Shown here piece after piece: positions 22,770 to 35,364 of a DNA stretch of 64,000 bases; the stretch's first letter is position 1, and the number at the start of each line of letters is the position of its first letter. The position numbers and the translations under genes are program-made. This DNA is from Bromus sterilis. Its lineage: Eukaryota > Streptophyta > Magnoliopsida > Poales > Poaceae. A model generated the notes under the pieces. That model saw only the letters and a list, made by a program, of their open reading frames with translations. It was not told where the DNA came from and did no database searches. The DNA lies in assembly GCA_950022295.1 (NCBI GenBank), contig OX465597.1:380525016-380589015 (forward strand), read 5' to 3'.

Positions 22770-24217
22770 CCTGGGAGAGCCCTTCGTTTCTCTCCGATTC
22801 GAGAGAAATTCGTCCGCCGTCACTGAAATTGAGACCAAAATTCACTTTCATCAACGTACTTAGAAATATCCGAAATACGGTCATTAAAATTGTATTCATC
22901 TGCGGTCACTGAACTTGTCTTGAAAATTTATTTTGGTCACTGGTTCAAAATTTAGAACACATCACTTTGTTTGTTGGTTATTTTATTTTCATAATTTTGT
23001 TTATACATTTAGAATATATGTATTGGAAAAAGTGATTTGCGTCAAACTATAAAAATATTTGCCACACATACAAAAAATGTTCATATTGTGTAAAAAATGT
23101 TCAAGCTATTTTTAAAAAATGTTGCTATATTTAAAATAATATTAATGACATTACAATGATAATTATGATACTTAGGTTTTCAAAAATAGGTTCATCACAA
23201 TTAATTATTTTAATACAATACGAAAATGCACAATTTACAAAATGTTCCATACCATTAAAAAACAAATTATAAATTTAAAGAATGGTTCATGTGTTTGAGA
23301 AAATGTTTATGAAATTTTCAAAAAAAGTAAAAATATATTCACATAAAGTTAAGAAAATATTTTGTACCATTCAAAAAAAAGACATGACATTTGAAAAAAT
23401 GGCCACATGTTTTAAAAGTATGTTTATGATATGTTTCTAAATATATTAATATAATATTTTAATTATTTAGATAATATAAAATATATTTATATTACCATAC
23501 AAAAAAATCCATCATATATTTGTAAATATTTAAATTCAAACACAATGTTTAAAAAAAATGAGCATCTTATATTTTAAAAATGATCAACATGTATAAAATA
23601 TTAGCATATGAATAAAAAAATGTATATTAAAAATTTAGATTTGTATTTGAACCGATATACATGTCTAATATTAGGAACCGATAACCTTTCAAAAAACTGT
23701 TTAATGGGCCGCTCTAAGAGAGACCGTTGCATGGGACAGTTTCATACAGTAAGCCTATTTATCTGAAGTACCACAATACTATTATTCATGCACATAGACC
23801 CTCGAGCAAGGATGGACGATAAAAAGTTAGATTATATTAGTACCATAAACCACATTATCTGATTTTGAAAATGTGAACAATTTTCTAATGTTACTAGTAT
23901 TTTTTTTGAAAGCTAACAACATTGTTGAAAAATAGCTTGTACATTTGTTTAGGATACATGATATTTTTTTGTATGTGTGCTGAATAACTTTACAATTTTA
24001 AATAAATTATTTTTGTAATACATATATTTTAAATATATAAATAAAACTAAAAAGAAAAAAAGACTAACAAACGAATAAAAAATATGTGTTGTGAATTTGA
24101 ACCAATAATCAAAATAAATCTTCAAGACAAGTCCAATGATCACTGATATATTCAAACAATATGCCACGTAGGCAAAATATGTAATGAAAGAATATAGTGA
24201 TGATCATCGGTGTTCAT
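22770..24217. other. AT-rich intergenic DNA with degenerate 'aaaatgttca' repeats
   Basis: No gene. From about 23030 to 23640 short phrases such as aaaaaatgttca, aaatgttcc and aaaatgtttatga recur at 30-60 base intervals, interspersed with poly-A and AT runs; this looks like an ancient decayed repeat common in cereal intergenic DNA. Between 22820 and 22960 the phrase ggtcactgaa/gtcattaaaatt recurs. Confidence 0.5.
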
Positions 24218-24220
24218 TAA

Positions 24221-24400
24221 GGGTGTGTTTGGTTTGGGGTTCACCCCGCTCGGCTCGCGGCCGCGCGTCGCTCCGCCCATTCCGTCTGCGCAAATTCGTT
24301 CTGTCCTGTCCCGCTCGTTCGCTCTAGCGGCGAACCAAACACTCTGCTTCGTTCGTTTGCTTGGATCGACACAGGCCGAAACCCCAAACCAAACACATCC
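24221..24400. mobile_element. Tourist-like MITE, 180 bp, TSD TAA
   Basis: Left end GGGTGTGTTTGGTTTGGGGTT and right end (reverse complement) GGATGTGTTTGGTTTGGGGTT form 21-bp inverted repeats with a single mismatch. The element is flanked by TAA at 24218-24220 and 24401-24403. It lies about 590 bp upstream of the VHA-a start codon. Confidence 0.92.
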
Positions 24401-24403
24401 TAA

Positions 24404-24487
24404 TACTCCCTCCGTAAACTTTTATACTAAAATATTTTAGATTACTACTTTAGTGACCTAAAGTATAAAAATTTACGAGATATTATA
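24404..24487. mobile_element. Degenerate Stowaway MITE (Athos-like)
   Basis: It starts CTCCCTCCGTAAACTTTTATA immediately after the Tourist TSD and folds back on itself: ttttagattactactttagtgacctaaagtataaaaatttacg. The right terminus has decayed (ttacgagatatt instead of TTTACGGAGGGAG), so its end is approximate. Confidence 0.6.
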
Positions 24488-24992
24488 ATTTTAATGTATA
24501 CTGTATTTCGAATATTTTTAAGTTACGTGAACTAAAATAAATTTAGTTCTAGCGAGTGAACTTCTCTCCTCCGATTCCCGCAACGCGGAACCGACCCTGT
24601 CGGTCGCGTAAAACTCATCGAAACCCGGGAAGAGTCGCGCGCGACGGAAACCTCCACCGGTCCGCGCGCACCAGGGTAGGCGCGCATGGCCCACGGGCCA
24701 GCCACAGCAGCCGCCTTCCCCGACGCTTCCTCGCCCACTCTCCTCCCCCTTTCCCATGGGTCGGGACCCGGGTCATGGCAGTTGCGCCGCGCCCTACACG
24801 CACCTGCGCCACACTACAGAGTACAGACCAGTAGTAGAGAGAGGGAAATAGAGAATAGAATTGGACCGAACGAACTCAACCCCCCCTCAGATCTGAGGCA
24901 CACCGCACCACCGGCCGCCTCCCTCCCCCTCCCCCTCCCTCACGCTGGCGAACCTCCTCCTGGGAGCTCCGGGAGGGGGCCGCTCCGGGGCC

Positions 24993-27900
24993 ATGGGGCT
25001 CTTCGACCGCCTCCCCCCCATGGACCACCTCCGCTCCGAGAAGATGTGCCTCGTGCAGCTCATTTTCCCCGCCGAGAGCGCCCGCCTCGCCGTCACCTAC
25101 CTCGGCGAGCTCGGCCTCCTCCAGTTCAAGGACGTGAGTGCCCTCCACCTCTTCTCCCCCTCTCCGAATCTCCGGCCTCCCCCTCGCGGATCTGCCTGAT
25201 CCAGCCTCGTGCGTCGTGATCTCTGACTCGCTCGCTCGCTCGCGTGCGTCTCACTCTCCGCGCCCTCGGATCTAGCTTTGGCCTGTGCTCGGTTCGTAGG
25301 GCTAGTGTTTGATCCGGGTGTCATTGGACCTCGAGGCTTAGCGCGCGTCCCGTTTGAGCTGCTCTCGACGACTGCCTTCATTGGTCAGTGGGTGTAGGCT
25401 TCGCAGGAGTTAGGCTTCGACAATAAGCTTGGATGAATGTGGTAGATGAAGTGATACCTACATGTTTTTGGTGTGTTTTTAGCTTGTTTTGATCCCACGT
25501 GGCACCTAAGCTATCGCCGAGTCCAAATTACCTATAAACCAATTGCCACCCTTCATCATAAGCCAACTTATATATACGAATAAATTGTTGAGAATGGTGC
25601 TTTACCATTTGTTTGCCGCACCATTCATTCCTGGATATATATATGTATCGCAGTTTATCAAGTTTTTATCGATGAACTGGCCTAATGGAGCACTTTTGCA
25701 GTGCTTAGTTTAGCTGCACAATGCACCCTTTCTAAGGACACAAGAATGAATTGAATTACGGGCTTCACTAGTGACTAATCATATAGATGCTGCTGGAATG
25801 TTAGGCAAACCGATTGCTGCTTGTTATTCAAATTCCTTATTAAGGTTGCGGTTTTTCCTGCTAATGTGATCATGCGGTCTGATAGGTTCCTGTTTTCTCA
25901 CCTACCAATTGCCATGCCACCATATGTACGTGAACATGCCATAGTCCTTCATGATGATTCATTTCATCTGTGTAGGCCCTATCGGGGGCTGCATTCCATG
26001 ACTGCTTTCAGTGAGGAAATATGGACAAGAGAGGTTTGAGTGATGCATTTGGTGTCTTAGTCCCTCAGCATCCCCTTGTTTCATGTCCTTTTTGTTGTTT
26101 CTTATCATGTGCAGGGTGGACATGACCAACTAGGTTGATTAATATCACAACAAAATATCTGTAGAATTGTGACTTTATTATTAGACGTTTGATTTTGGTG
26201 GGACTAATCATAGCATTGTGTATGTTAAAACGACTTTGTGCAAAAGAAATGAGAAGAAAAATAGGCTTCAGAAATTCACCATTTTCTCTGTTTATTTTGT
26301 ACCTGAAATCCAAGGAAAGAGCAGAGAGAAGAGGTGGGTTAGGTGTTTTAAGTTTTGAGGAGGCTCCAACTCTGTTCTGCATTTTTTTGGAAAGATCAGG
26401 TGCTTTTATTCATTAAAAGTATAAAACGGAGAGCAGTCTGAAAGAATTCAGGCTGATGTTTCAGAGAAGTACAACATTGGGCAGTCGCCAGAGCTAGACA
26501 TATTTTATTCATTGGAAGCATACTGGTGTGTAAGGTTTTAAATAGCGGTTAACAGGCTGGTAGCGGGATGTGGATAGCCGGTGATATTGCGGGCGCTATG
26601 TGCCCATAGCGGATTTGTAACAAACACTAGATTGTTGTTTATATTTCTAAATCATTAACAAAAAATAATGAGGTATAATTTGAGCAACCCTATAGTGGAC
26701 GCAATAGCGTCCACTATCTCCGCTATTTAAAACTATGTGGTGCGCTATAGTATTGAGGTCGCTTGGGATGTGAAAAATAGAAGGCAGGCCAAGGGGCTAC
26801 TCAGAAGGATGTTTCCCATTTGTGAGGTTATTAATGCCATGCAGACTTAATTGGACCATGACTTTTGCTGCTAGGAGAAGGCCATAGACCTCAGCTTGAA
26901 TGGCAGAAGCAGTTCCAGGGGATAAAGCTTGAATTAATGAATTACAACCGCCAGTTGAGCATCATTGTTTGGCTGCTGAATGAAGATACCAACTCCTGCT
27001 GCCACCAGGGAGACCAAAGGTCTTTTGGCTGGGATCTTCCGGGCTGCATAAGAGTAGATTCAACCACATATGACAAATGCGAGACTATATTTTGGACTTC
27101 ATAGAAAACTTTGTTAACATGATTCCACTGTAGAAAGTATTATTCAATGCTTACTTTCAGATATTAGTTTTTGTTTGTTCCATCTGCCAGAATCTTCAAA
27201 AAATTTCAACTGCTGACCTTTTTATTATGTCACCCTTCTTTTGCAGTTGAATGAGGATAAGAGCCCTTTTCAGCGTATATTTGTCAATCAGGTGATCTAA
27301 ATTGTCTTATTCTCCATCTGATATTTATGTTGGTCACACCATATTGCACACATTTGTTCTATTCTTGTATGCAAATATCACTGCTAGTATAAAATGATAT
27401 GTCGTCTACTTATTATTGTTTTATCTGAAAAACGGGCCTATAGAAGCAGAGACAAGCTTGATTTAATCTGATACGTTAAACTTAAATCTATATACTAAAC
27501 TATTTGTTTCTGTTTGCCTTGATTTTCTGAAACATTGGAAAGGAAAGAAATAGCCGAGCAACAAGAATATGATAAAATGCATATCTTGGGACTCTTCTTG
27601 GGAGATGGGTTGAATATATGTATTGCATTTGGTATTTGATACCTTAAGTATGTGATTTCCAACCAAGTTACCTAATGAAATATGCTAGTGGCACCATATA
27701 TCATTTCAATAAAAGTAAAAAAAATGCTAGGGTACCTCCCAAATCCTTGCTTTTTATATGATAGCAACTTATCATGTGGTGATCATGGTATGAAACTTCA
27801 TTGGACTGTTGCTTCCTTTACTGTGTGACAGTGGATGCACACTAGCCCACCCCACCCCACCTGAAGTAAATATCTGCTGTTTAACAACTTCTTTATGTAG

Positions 27901-30900
27901 CTTCATATTCATAAGCCTGTGGCAACTCCTCTGCAGGTAAAGCGGTGTGCAGAAATGTCACGTAAGCTGAAGTTTTTCAGTGATCAGATCAACAAGGCAG
28001 GTGTTAAATCCTCTGTTCGGCCTGCACTACAACCAGAAATTGATTTGGAGGAGCTAGAGGTACATTAGCATCGTCATTTTATCATAGCTATATAAGTAAT
28101 CCTTTTGGATTTATATTATTTATGCAACAAGTATTCATTTTGAGAGGAAATGCTCAGTTTGCTCTTAGGGATTTTCAATAATTGCTTTTGTTGTTTCTCC
28201 AGGCAAAATTGGGTGAGCATGAGCATGAGCTGCTTGAGATGAATACTAATAGTGGGACACTACGCCAGACATACAATGAACTTCTTGAGTTCAAACTGGT
28301 CTTGTCAAAGGTTGTATCTCGATTCTTGTGAAACACTGAATTAACGTTCCATGTGTTTTCTTGTGACTATTAAGGTGTGAGATAAAAGATCTACATTAGT
28401 TGTTAGTGTACTTTTATTAACATGCTGGGGTGCTTTCTTCTGAAAAATTTGAAATTCATGAAAGGAATATGTTCTCTATAGTTTATGACTGAACACTTAA
28501 CAATGACCAGTTTAAATTAAAAAGCGAACACTGGTTGATATTGATAATCATAAGTCCCTACTGTAATTATTATACATGTCAAAATATTTACCATGCTTTA
28601 AGTAATATGCATGTTCCTTTTTTCTGTTGTTTTCCATGCTTTCTCAAATTACTTCTTGCAGGCAGGTAGCATCCTTGCTTCTTCTCAAAATCATGCAACT
28701 CCAGCTGATGCCCATGAGCTAGATGAACATGTATATGACAAGGAATTGGATGATGGAAATTCCTATTTGCTTGAACAGGTGTTATCTTATTTCTTATCCT
28801 TGAAGTCAATACTGTTCTGTTCTTCCATTAAATTGTAACACAAAATGTTCTCAGGGAATACATCAAGGGGTCTCGGAATCTGGTGTTAGGTTTGTTAGTG
28901 GGATAATATGGAAGTCCAAGGCATTGGCTTTTGAGAGAATGCTGTTTCGATCTACAAGGGGAAATATGTTCTTCAATCAGGCACCTGCAGGGGAACCTGT
29001 TACGGATCCCATTTCTGGTGAAGAGGTCTGTCATTGTGGCTTGCTGCTGCTAATTTTGTGTATATTGAGTAGCCGCCTTAAATTATTTACTGGGTGTGGT
29101 AGCTTCTCTTTGTTTTCTATTTTCAACCGGGTTTACAGCCCTAATTTAGATGTATAATACTGAAATGAACTTTGGTACCCTGGAACCTCAAAAGCTTTTC
29201 AACAACATTTTAACATAGGTTGCACTTCGACAGGTAGAGAAGACTGTTTTCGTAGTTTTCTTTTCGGGGGAGCAGGCTAAAGCAAAAATATTGAGGATTT
29301 GTGCTTCATTTGGAGCAAATTGCTACCCTGTTCCTGAGGAGATTGTCAAGCAGAGACAAATTTTTCGTGAGGTATTTTAGTTTCATGTATGGGAGAAGCT
29401 ACCTTTTCTAGCAGCAACAAATACTACCTCCATTCTTCTGTACATGTAATTTTATGTGAGTGTAGCCTAGAGACCTAGTTGATGTTCGATTTGTAGCAAC
29501 CTGCCTGTCATTTTGTTTTCTGTTGAAGTACACGAGTGCCACCCTGATGTAACGCCACAATACTCTGTAGTATTTTAAGTGCTGACTTCTATAATATGTT
29601 TGGCAGGTATCATCGCGCCTCTCTGATCTAGAAGTCACCTTGGATGCTGGAATCCAGCACAGGAACAAAGCACTTGAGTCAGTAGGGTCCCAATTATGGA
29701 GATGGATACTCATGGTAATCAAGTAATAGCAATTTCTCATTTTTGTCTTCATATTAACACCTTAAAATTTGTGTTCTGCATTTGTGATAGTACCTACTTT
29801 TCTGATCTAACATGTGTATTCTGTTTAGGTGAAAAAAGAGAAAGCTGTTTATGATACACTGAACATGCTGAACTTCGATGTGACAAAGAAATGCCTTGTT
29901 GGAGAAGGATGGTGTCCCATATTTGCTAAATCTCAGGTAAAAAATGCAACGCCTATCGTGCTCATTTTTTAAATTTAGGACATACATCTGACCTCTAAGT
30001 TGTGCTTCAGATCGAGGAAATTTTGCAGCGTGCAACTCTTCACAGCAACTCGCAAGTTGGGATAATATTTCATGAGATGGACACTATTGACTCACCACCT
30101 ACATACTTCAGAACTGATAAATTTACAAATGCTTTCCAGGAGATTGTTGATGCGTATGGGTATGTACCTTGGTGCAAACACTAACCGGGATAAATTGTTT
30201 TATTTGATACACTTGTGCCCTTTTGGAAGTCATTGAAAGACCAAGTGAATATGGAATATTATATTTTAAAATGAAATTTCTATTTATGTCATTTTCGTGC
30301 TTTTGGAAGCAAAGTAGTTGGAGACGTCATGTTGTACTTAGCTACTTGATCCAGCACAATTATTCTGATTTTTTTTCAAGGGTTTGTGGTTTGAAATCTA
30401 GGGGTGGTGAGCAAGAGATAATGCATGTTACATTGTTAGGTGACGTTTGATTTAATTCTGAGGCCAAAGAGCAGTTTGTTGAAGATTTGGATTAGGTTTG
30501 CTTATTTACTGTTTACCGCAGCTGTTTACTTTTTTTATTAATCACGACTGTACAAGTTTGATTTCTTCATAAAACACTGGAGGTTATTGAAGTCTAAACT
30601 TGCTGTGATTGCTTTGTCCTGGAATGTTTTGTTTTACTAGATTCTTGTTTTACTATTCTCTGATCAAAGAAAAGCCCATATTGTAATATTTTCTCCATGA
30701 ATTGATCACAAATCCGTATTGTTGCAGTGTTGGTCGATATGAAGAAATTAATCCAGCTGTATATTCTGTTATCACATTCCCATTTCTTTTTGCTGTTATG
30801 TTTGGAGATTGGGGTCATGGAATATGTATGTTACTTGGAGCTTTGGTTCTTATATTTCGCGAGAAGAAACTTTCCTCTCAGGTACTCTGAGCTCAACTTG

Positions 30901-33900
30901 GACCTTTCTTTCCTTCCTTTTTTTTGGTAATAGCCATTGCATGCAATCTTTAAAATGTGATTTTACTGGAATACAGTTCATAGATTTGCAAATATGTTAC
31001 TTTCTACTAATTTGGATAGTGCAGTTGTAACTTGGCTGATGAGTACGCCTGCTTCCACTCTTCCAGCATATTTGTCTTGTCTTTTTTTGTTGTCGTTCTA
31101 TTTTCGCTCCCTACTGTCAGGTTTTGGTTTGCTATTCTCTAGGCTAATATTTGAATGCATATGCTAAGAAAAACATGTATAGACAGTGTTATTTCATGAC
31201 TTAGCTGGGTATGTATATATGAGCGAATTGTACAAAAAATTCCAATATGTCATCATGTATAAATGTTCAACTCCTATTAGTAAAATCCAAATAGGTTTAT
31301 CTAGGACAAGGTTTTGACTTTTGATCACCTCAAAGAACATTACAAGTTCTTTTTTTAGCATCGGTCTGAATCCGGATGGAGGTAGAGGCATGTGGGACCT
31401 GCATTCTCATAGGAGTACATTCACAAAAATTGCGGAGAACCCATTTGGTTATGGTATATAGGTATCCACAAGATCCCTCAATCTAGATGGAATCAGGGAC
31501 CACATTGAAAATTACTTCTGTCCCACTCGTGCCTACCGTCTTAAGCCATTATCAAATGATGTGCTTGTGAGTATCTTCCTACAAATATGTTGCTGGGAAG
31601 GCATTGGTTCCTTATAACTTTGCAGTTTATCAGTTTTTCTTTTTTAAATTGCCTGCACTGAATTCAACCTGTTCTCTTAAGCTCTGGTCCATTGATTATT
31701 GCAGAAGCTCGATAGCTTTACGGAGATGGCATTTGGTGGGCGTTATATTATTCTTCTGATGGCGTTGTTCTCAATATACTGTGGGCTCATATACAACGAA
31801 TTCTTCTCTGTTCCATTTCATATATTTGGCAAATCAGCATACGCTTGTCGGGAAAATTCCTGCAGGTATTGATTCATTTGATTGTTATCTGATATGCTGG
31901 GAAATTGAAATTGCGACCCCAGTTAAATATCCGAATCAATCTCAAGTTCTTTCCATTAGTCCATTCTGCTTTGAGCATGCTGCAACTATTATTTATTTTG
32001 GCAGTCCACCAACTTCTTGAGTCGATTCGATGTATCTAGGCATTTTGGGTAACGAGTAACTCCATCTCCCCTTACCACTAGAAGTAGCTATTTCTGAGTA
32101 TGTGCAGTGTACATAAGGAAATAATGAATACAAGAAGTCTTGAGAGTATATGCATAGATTTATTTTTGAGACAACCGGGCTATATGCAACTACAAGTACA
32201 CACAGCCGTTTCCTGTTGTTTCTTAAGGTAATATGCATGTTAGACTAGCTATGTGGGAAGGTGTTTTCTGTATGCTGCTCAAGCTGCTACAACTTGTATT
32301 ACATAGGGGGTATATATAGGAGTACAAGGTATGTTTGGACCTCACAGATTTCTACAGCCAGCTTTCTAGAGTTTTCTATGAACATCTTACTACAGCCAGC
32401 TTTCTAGAGCTTTCTACAGCTAACCAGAGTTTGCTACTGCTATCCTAGCCTAAGATTTACATACAATACTACTAGTACATTCTACCAGTTTTACCTACAG
32501 TAGTACTAGTACATTCTAGAAGCTACTAACTTAATTCCTAAGCAAGGATTACTCTCACAATGCATCATCCATGGCAAATAATTTAGCTTCACAAGTTATC
32601 TAGACTAGTTAAAACACCTTGTTCTCATGGTTGGTATGCAAGGTAGTACTACGTAATAGCTATTTCGGTTGAAGGTGCATATGCCTATCAATTTGATTAT
32701 TTCTGTTTTCTTATTTGTTGTTGCTTCATGAAACAGTGTACCCTCTTTACTTGTCTGTCACCAGATGGCAACTTTTATCTCTGAAGATCTAACACCCATC
32801 CTGTCTGTTTCAGTGATGCACATACTGCCGGTCTCATAAAAGTCCGTGATCCCTATCCTTTTGGAGTGGACCCAAGTTGGCGGGGAAGTCGATCTGAATT
32901 ACCCTTTCTAAATTCGTTGAAGATGAAGATGTCTATACTGATGGGTGTCTCCCAGATGAACTTGGGAATTTTATTGAGTTATTTTGATGCAAAGTATCAT
33001 AAAAATGCCCTAGACATAAGGTATTGTATATTTTTGCCGAGTCTTTTCTTCTTTAGATGCAAGCAAATCAGAGGATGAAAACGCAATATTTAACAATGTG
33101 GTTTCCGTAGGTACCAATTCATACCGCAGTTGATTTTTCTGAATAGCCTCTTTGGTTACTTATCACTCCTGATTCTCATTAAGTGGTGCACGGGATCTAA
33201 AGCGGACCTGTATCATGTGATGATATATATGTTCCTTGACCCTGCTGGAGATCTTGGAGAGAATCAACTTTTTTGGGCTCAGAAGGAACTCCAGGTTCTA
33301 TAACCTTCTAATAAAACAAATTAAAGCTTAGTTATATATTTTTTTCATGCCTGTTTACCAGTTTTCCCCTTCCAGATACTCTTGTTGCTTCTGGCTCTTG
33401 TAGCTGTTCCATGGATGCTTTTTCCAAAGCCTTTCATTCTAAAGAAACTTCATAAGGAGGTATGTATGTTATGAATAGACTCAAATCATGAAGAAAAACA
33501 ATTGCACTCCTATTTGAGATAAGACTCTGTTTTTGGTGCTATGTTAGTGTGTCCTAATGCTGAAATTAATAATCACACACTTATTCCATAGTCTCTGCAG
33601 CCTTGTGTTGTATTGTATACTTCGAGTCTTGTAGTGCAAGATTTAAGAATATCATGGTAAACAAAAACGTTTTCCACAGCTCTGCAGGAGTGAAACCTAG
33701 AAGAGGTGCCTCTTAAGTTGTATTGCTAACTTGTTTTTGCTATCACTCTAGTTTTTATGCTGCATCCTGGAGATCTTTCTTTGTTTTCTATATGCAATCA
33801 GTGTTGTTAGGTTAATAAATTTAGGTTATGGCGAGTAAGCAAAAGTCTTAGGTTATGTTTACTATATCTAGTGGATTGCTAAATCTCTCGTACCTGGATC

Positions 33901-34603
33901 TAGAGATTTCAAGGTCACAGCTATCGGTTTCTCGGGACATCTGAAATGGATCCAGATTCTGAACCTGACTCTGCCCGTTCACGTCATGATGATTTCAACT
34001 TTGGTGAAGTTTTTGTGCATCAAATGATACACTCCATCGAGTTTGTTCTTGGGGCTGTCTCAAATACTGCATCATACCTTCGACTCTGGGCCTTGAGGTA
34101 TGCTTCTTGTGATTTTTGTTGCAAAATTTGATCTGTTGGTTCTTCCCATGACTTGGTGTACTGTTATTTTACTTCAGCTTGGCACATTCTGAGCTATCAA
34201 CAGTCTTCTACGAGAAGTTGCTGATGTTTGCATGGGAGTAAGCCTTGATCCTTTTCTCCTTATCTTTGGTCGTAACTTGTTTTATTTGTAAGATGATGTT
34301 TGTCTTCTCACTTTACTGCCATGATATCAAATCATCTCTAACCTGATGGTCATCTATCGCAGTTGCTTATTTAAATTACTTTACTGTATTATTGACAGGT
34401 ATGACAGCTTTATCATCAAGTTAGTGGGGCTTGTAGTATTTGCTTTTGCTACTGCCTTCATATTGCTCGGGATGGAATCACTAAGCGCCTTTCTTCACGC
34501 ATTGCGTCTACACTGGGTCGAGTTCATGAACAAGTTCTATCACGGGGATGGCTACAAATTCAAACCATTCTCATTTGCTCTGTTAGCAGACGACGAAGAT
34601 TGA
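24993..34603 (+). CDS. VHA-a: V-type proton ATPase subunit a (100-kDa V0 subunit)
   Basis: Membrane subunit a of the vacuolar H+-ATPase V0 sector; carries the proton half-channels and couples to the c-ring in tonoplast or trans-Golgi membranes. Exons: 24993-25133, 27247-27291, 27937-28059, 28203-28310, 28662-28778, 28855-29025, 29234-29371, 29607-29714, 29829-29936, 30011-30159, 30728-30881, 31705-31865, 32814-33020, 33111-33294, 33376-33459, 33904-34097, 34178-34237, 34399-34603. All are GT-AG and in phase: 2457 bp, 818 aa, the normal length. The protein starts [20 protein letters not shown] and has a cytosolic N-terminal half (to about 410), then membrane segments beginning at [21 protein letters not shown]. 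The essential buried Arg lies in ASYLRLWAL (about residue 726), and the C-terminus is [10 protein letters not shown]. Intron 1 (2.1 kb) holds a LINE fragment and a MITE; intron 12 holds a solo LTR. The 5' leader is CT-rich. Which paralogue (tonoplast or TGN type) is not resolved. Confidence 0.96.
26382..27115 (-). pseudogene. 5'-truncated LINE with RNase H remnant, in VHA-a intron 1
   Basis: The left end begins with a T run after ctgttctgca (poly-A tail on the minus strand). Minus-strand translation around 26950-26830 gives [20 protein letters not shown] followed by [12 protein letters not shown], resembling the RNase H-like domain (RVT_3) of plant non-LTR elements. Just upstream in another frame is [12 protein letters not shown], the expected preceding segment. 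Frameshifts and stops make it non-functional. It is interrupted by the MITE at 26535-26733, which is therefore the younger insertion. The exact right end is uncertain; I did not find a clear TSD. Confidence 0.6.
26535..26733. mobile_element. MITE with perfect 14-bp inverted repeats, in VHA-a intron 1
   Basis: GTTTTAAATAGCGG at 26535-26548 is inverted exactly at 26720-26733 (CCGCTATTTAAAAC). The interior also shows fold-back character (tatagtggacgcaatagcgtccacta). The TSD could not be fixed, so superfamily (Mutator or hAT) is open. Confidence 0.8.
32238..32559. mobile_element. Solo LTR, 322 bp, in VHA-a intron 12, TSD ATGCA
   Basis: It begins TGTTAGAC and ends CTCACA with TG...CA borders, and is flanked by the exact 5-bp direct repeat atgca (32233-32237 and 32560-32564). 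It contains a tatatata-type promoter stretch (32310-32320) and duplicated phrases ctacagccagctttctagag and actactagtacattcta. No internal region is present, so it is a solo LTR left by recombination. Family not identified. Confidence 0.85.
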
Positions 34604-35219
34604 TGCGTACAAAATCGGGCACGTCGAAGAGATTGAACTTGTCTCTTGAAATTTTTGGAACACAGGTGTGGAATTTCATGAGAGGGATGGGTTTTCCCCA
34701 ATACACAACGTTTTTTCAGGCCGCGGGACTTCTTCCTAATGGCTGAGAGCGCAGGGGAAGGAGATTTTGTAATTTTACGGCAATATTGTAGAGGGCAGGC
34801 TTGTCGTACAGTGCCTCCTGCGAAGAGGCAGATTATAGTAGCTAACAAAGATAGAAAATGTAGATTTGATCTGTCCACCTTTAGCTGTCACATTTTGTCA
34901 CTTACTAGAAATGAGAAAAACCCAACCTTATCATTACTGTGCCGAGACTGTAAGGCATGACATTTATAACAATATAATATCCGGTCCATTTAAATAATTG
35001 TATGAGTATTCTTCTTGTGCCGATCGCTGTCTATCTACTTCTACTGTGTACCGATCATGCGATACTAATGTCTTAGATTCATGTTATGCAGTTCGTATGA
35101 TGTACTCCGTAGAAAAATAAATTTGTGTGCATTATATGTAAACAGTCGTGCTTTTGTATCATTTCTTTTGCACATACAGATCCATATTCGAAGTGTGATT
35201 CTTCTGTATTTATATTGTA
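34604..35219. other. 3' flank of VHA-a
   Basis: This is the probable 3' untranslated region of VHA-a followed by AT-rich intergenic DNA. No further gene is seen. Poly(A) candidates such as aacaatataata lie near 34968. Confidence 0.5.
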
Positions 35220-35364
35220 CTTCCTTTATTCTACAATGTAAGACGTTTTTGCAAACTAGTTTAGCTTACAAATTTATTTACTACATTATGGGACGGAGGG
35301 AGTACCTCTGACCCATAATGTAAGACATTTTTGCAAACTAGTTTACATTGTGGGACAGAGGGAA
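35220..35364. mobile_element. Stowaway MITE plus adjoining partial copy
   Basis: The first unit, 35220-35302, starts CTTCCTTTATTCTACAATG and ends CATTATGGGACGGAGGGAG, flanked by TA on both sides (35218-35219, 35303-35304). Directly after it, 35305-35364 repeats cataatgtaagacatttttgcaaactagttta and ends with a second right terminus, gggacagagggaa, again followed by TA. The arrangement is one complete element and the 3' part of another. Confidence 0.8.

Noticed and set aside
24404..24487. Possible precursor microRNA hairpin
   Set aside because: The fold-back is explained by a Stowaway-type MITE with the CTCCCTCCGT terminus.
24686..25219. 177-codon plus-strand frame over the VHA-a start
   Set aside because: It is out of frame with the conserved VHA-a exon 1 and reads through the CT-rich leader.
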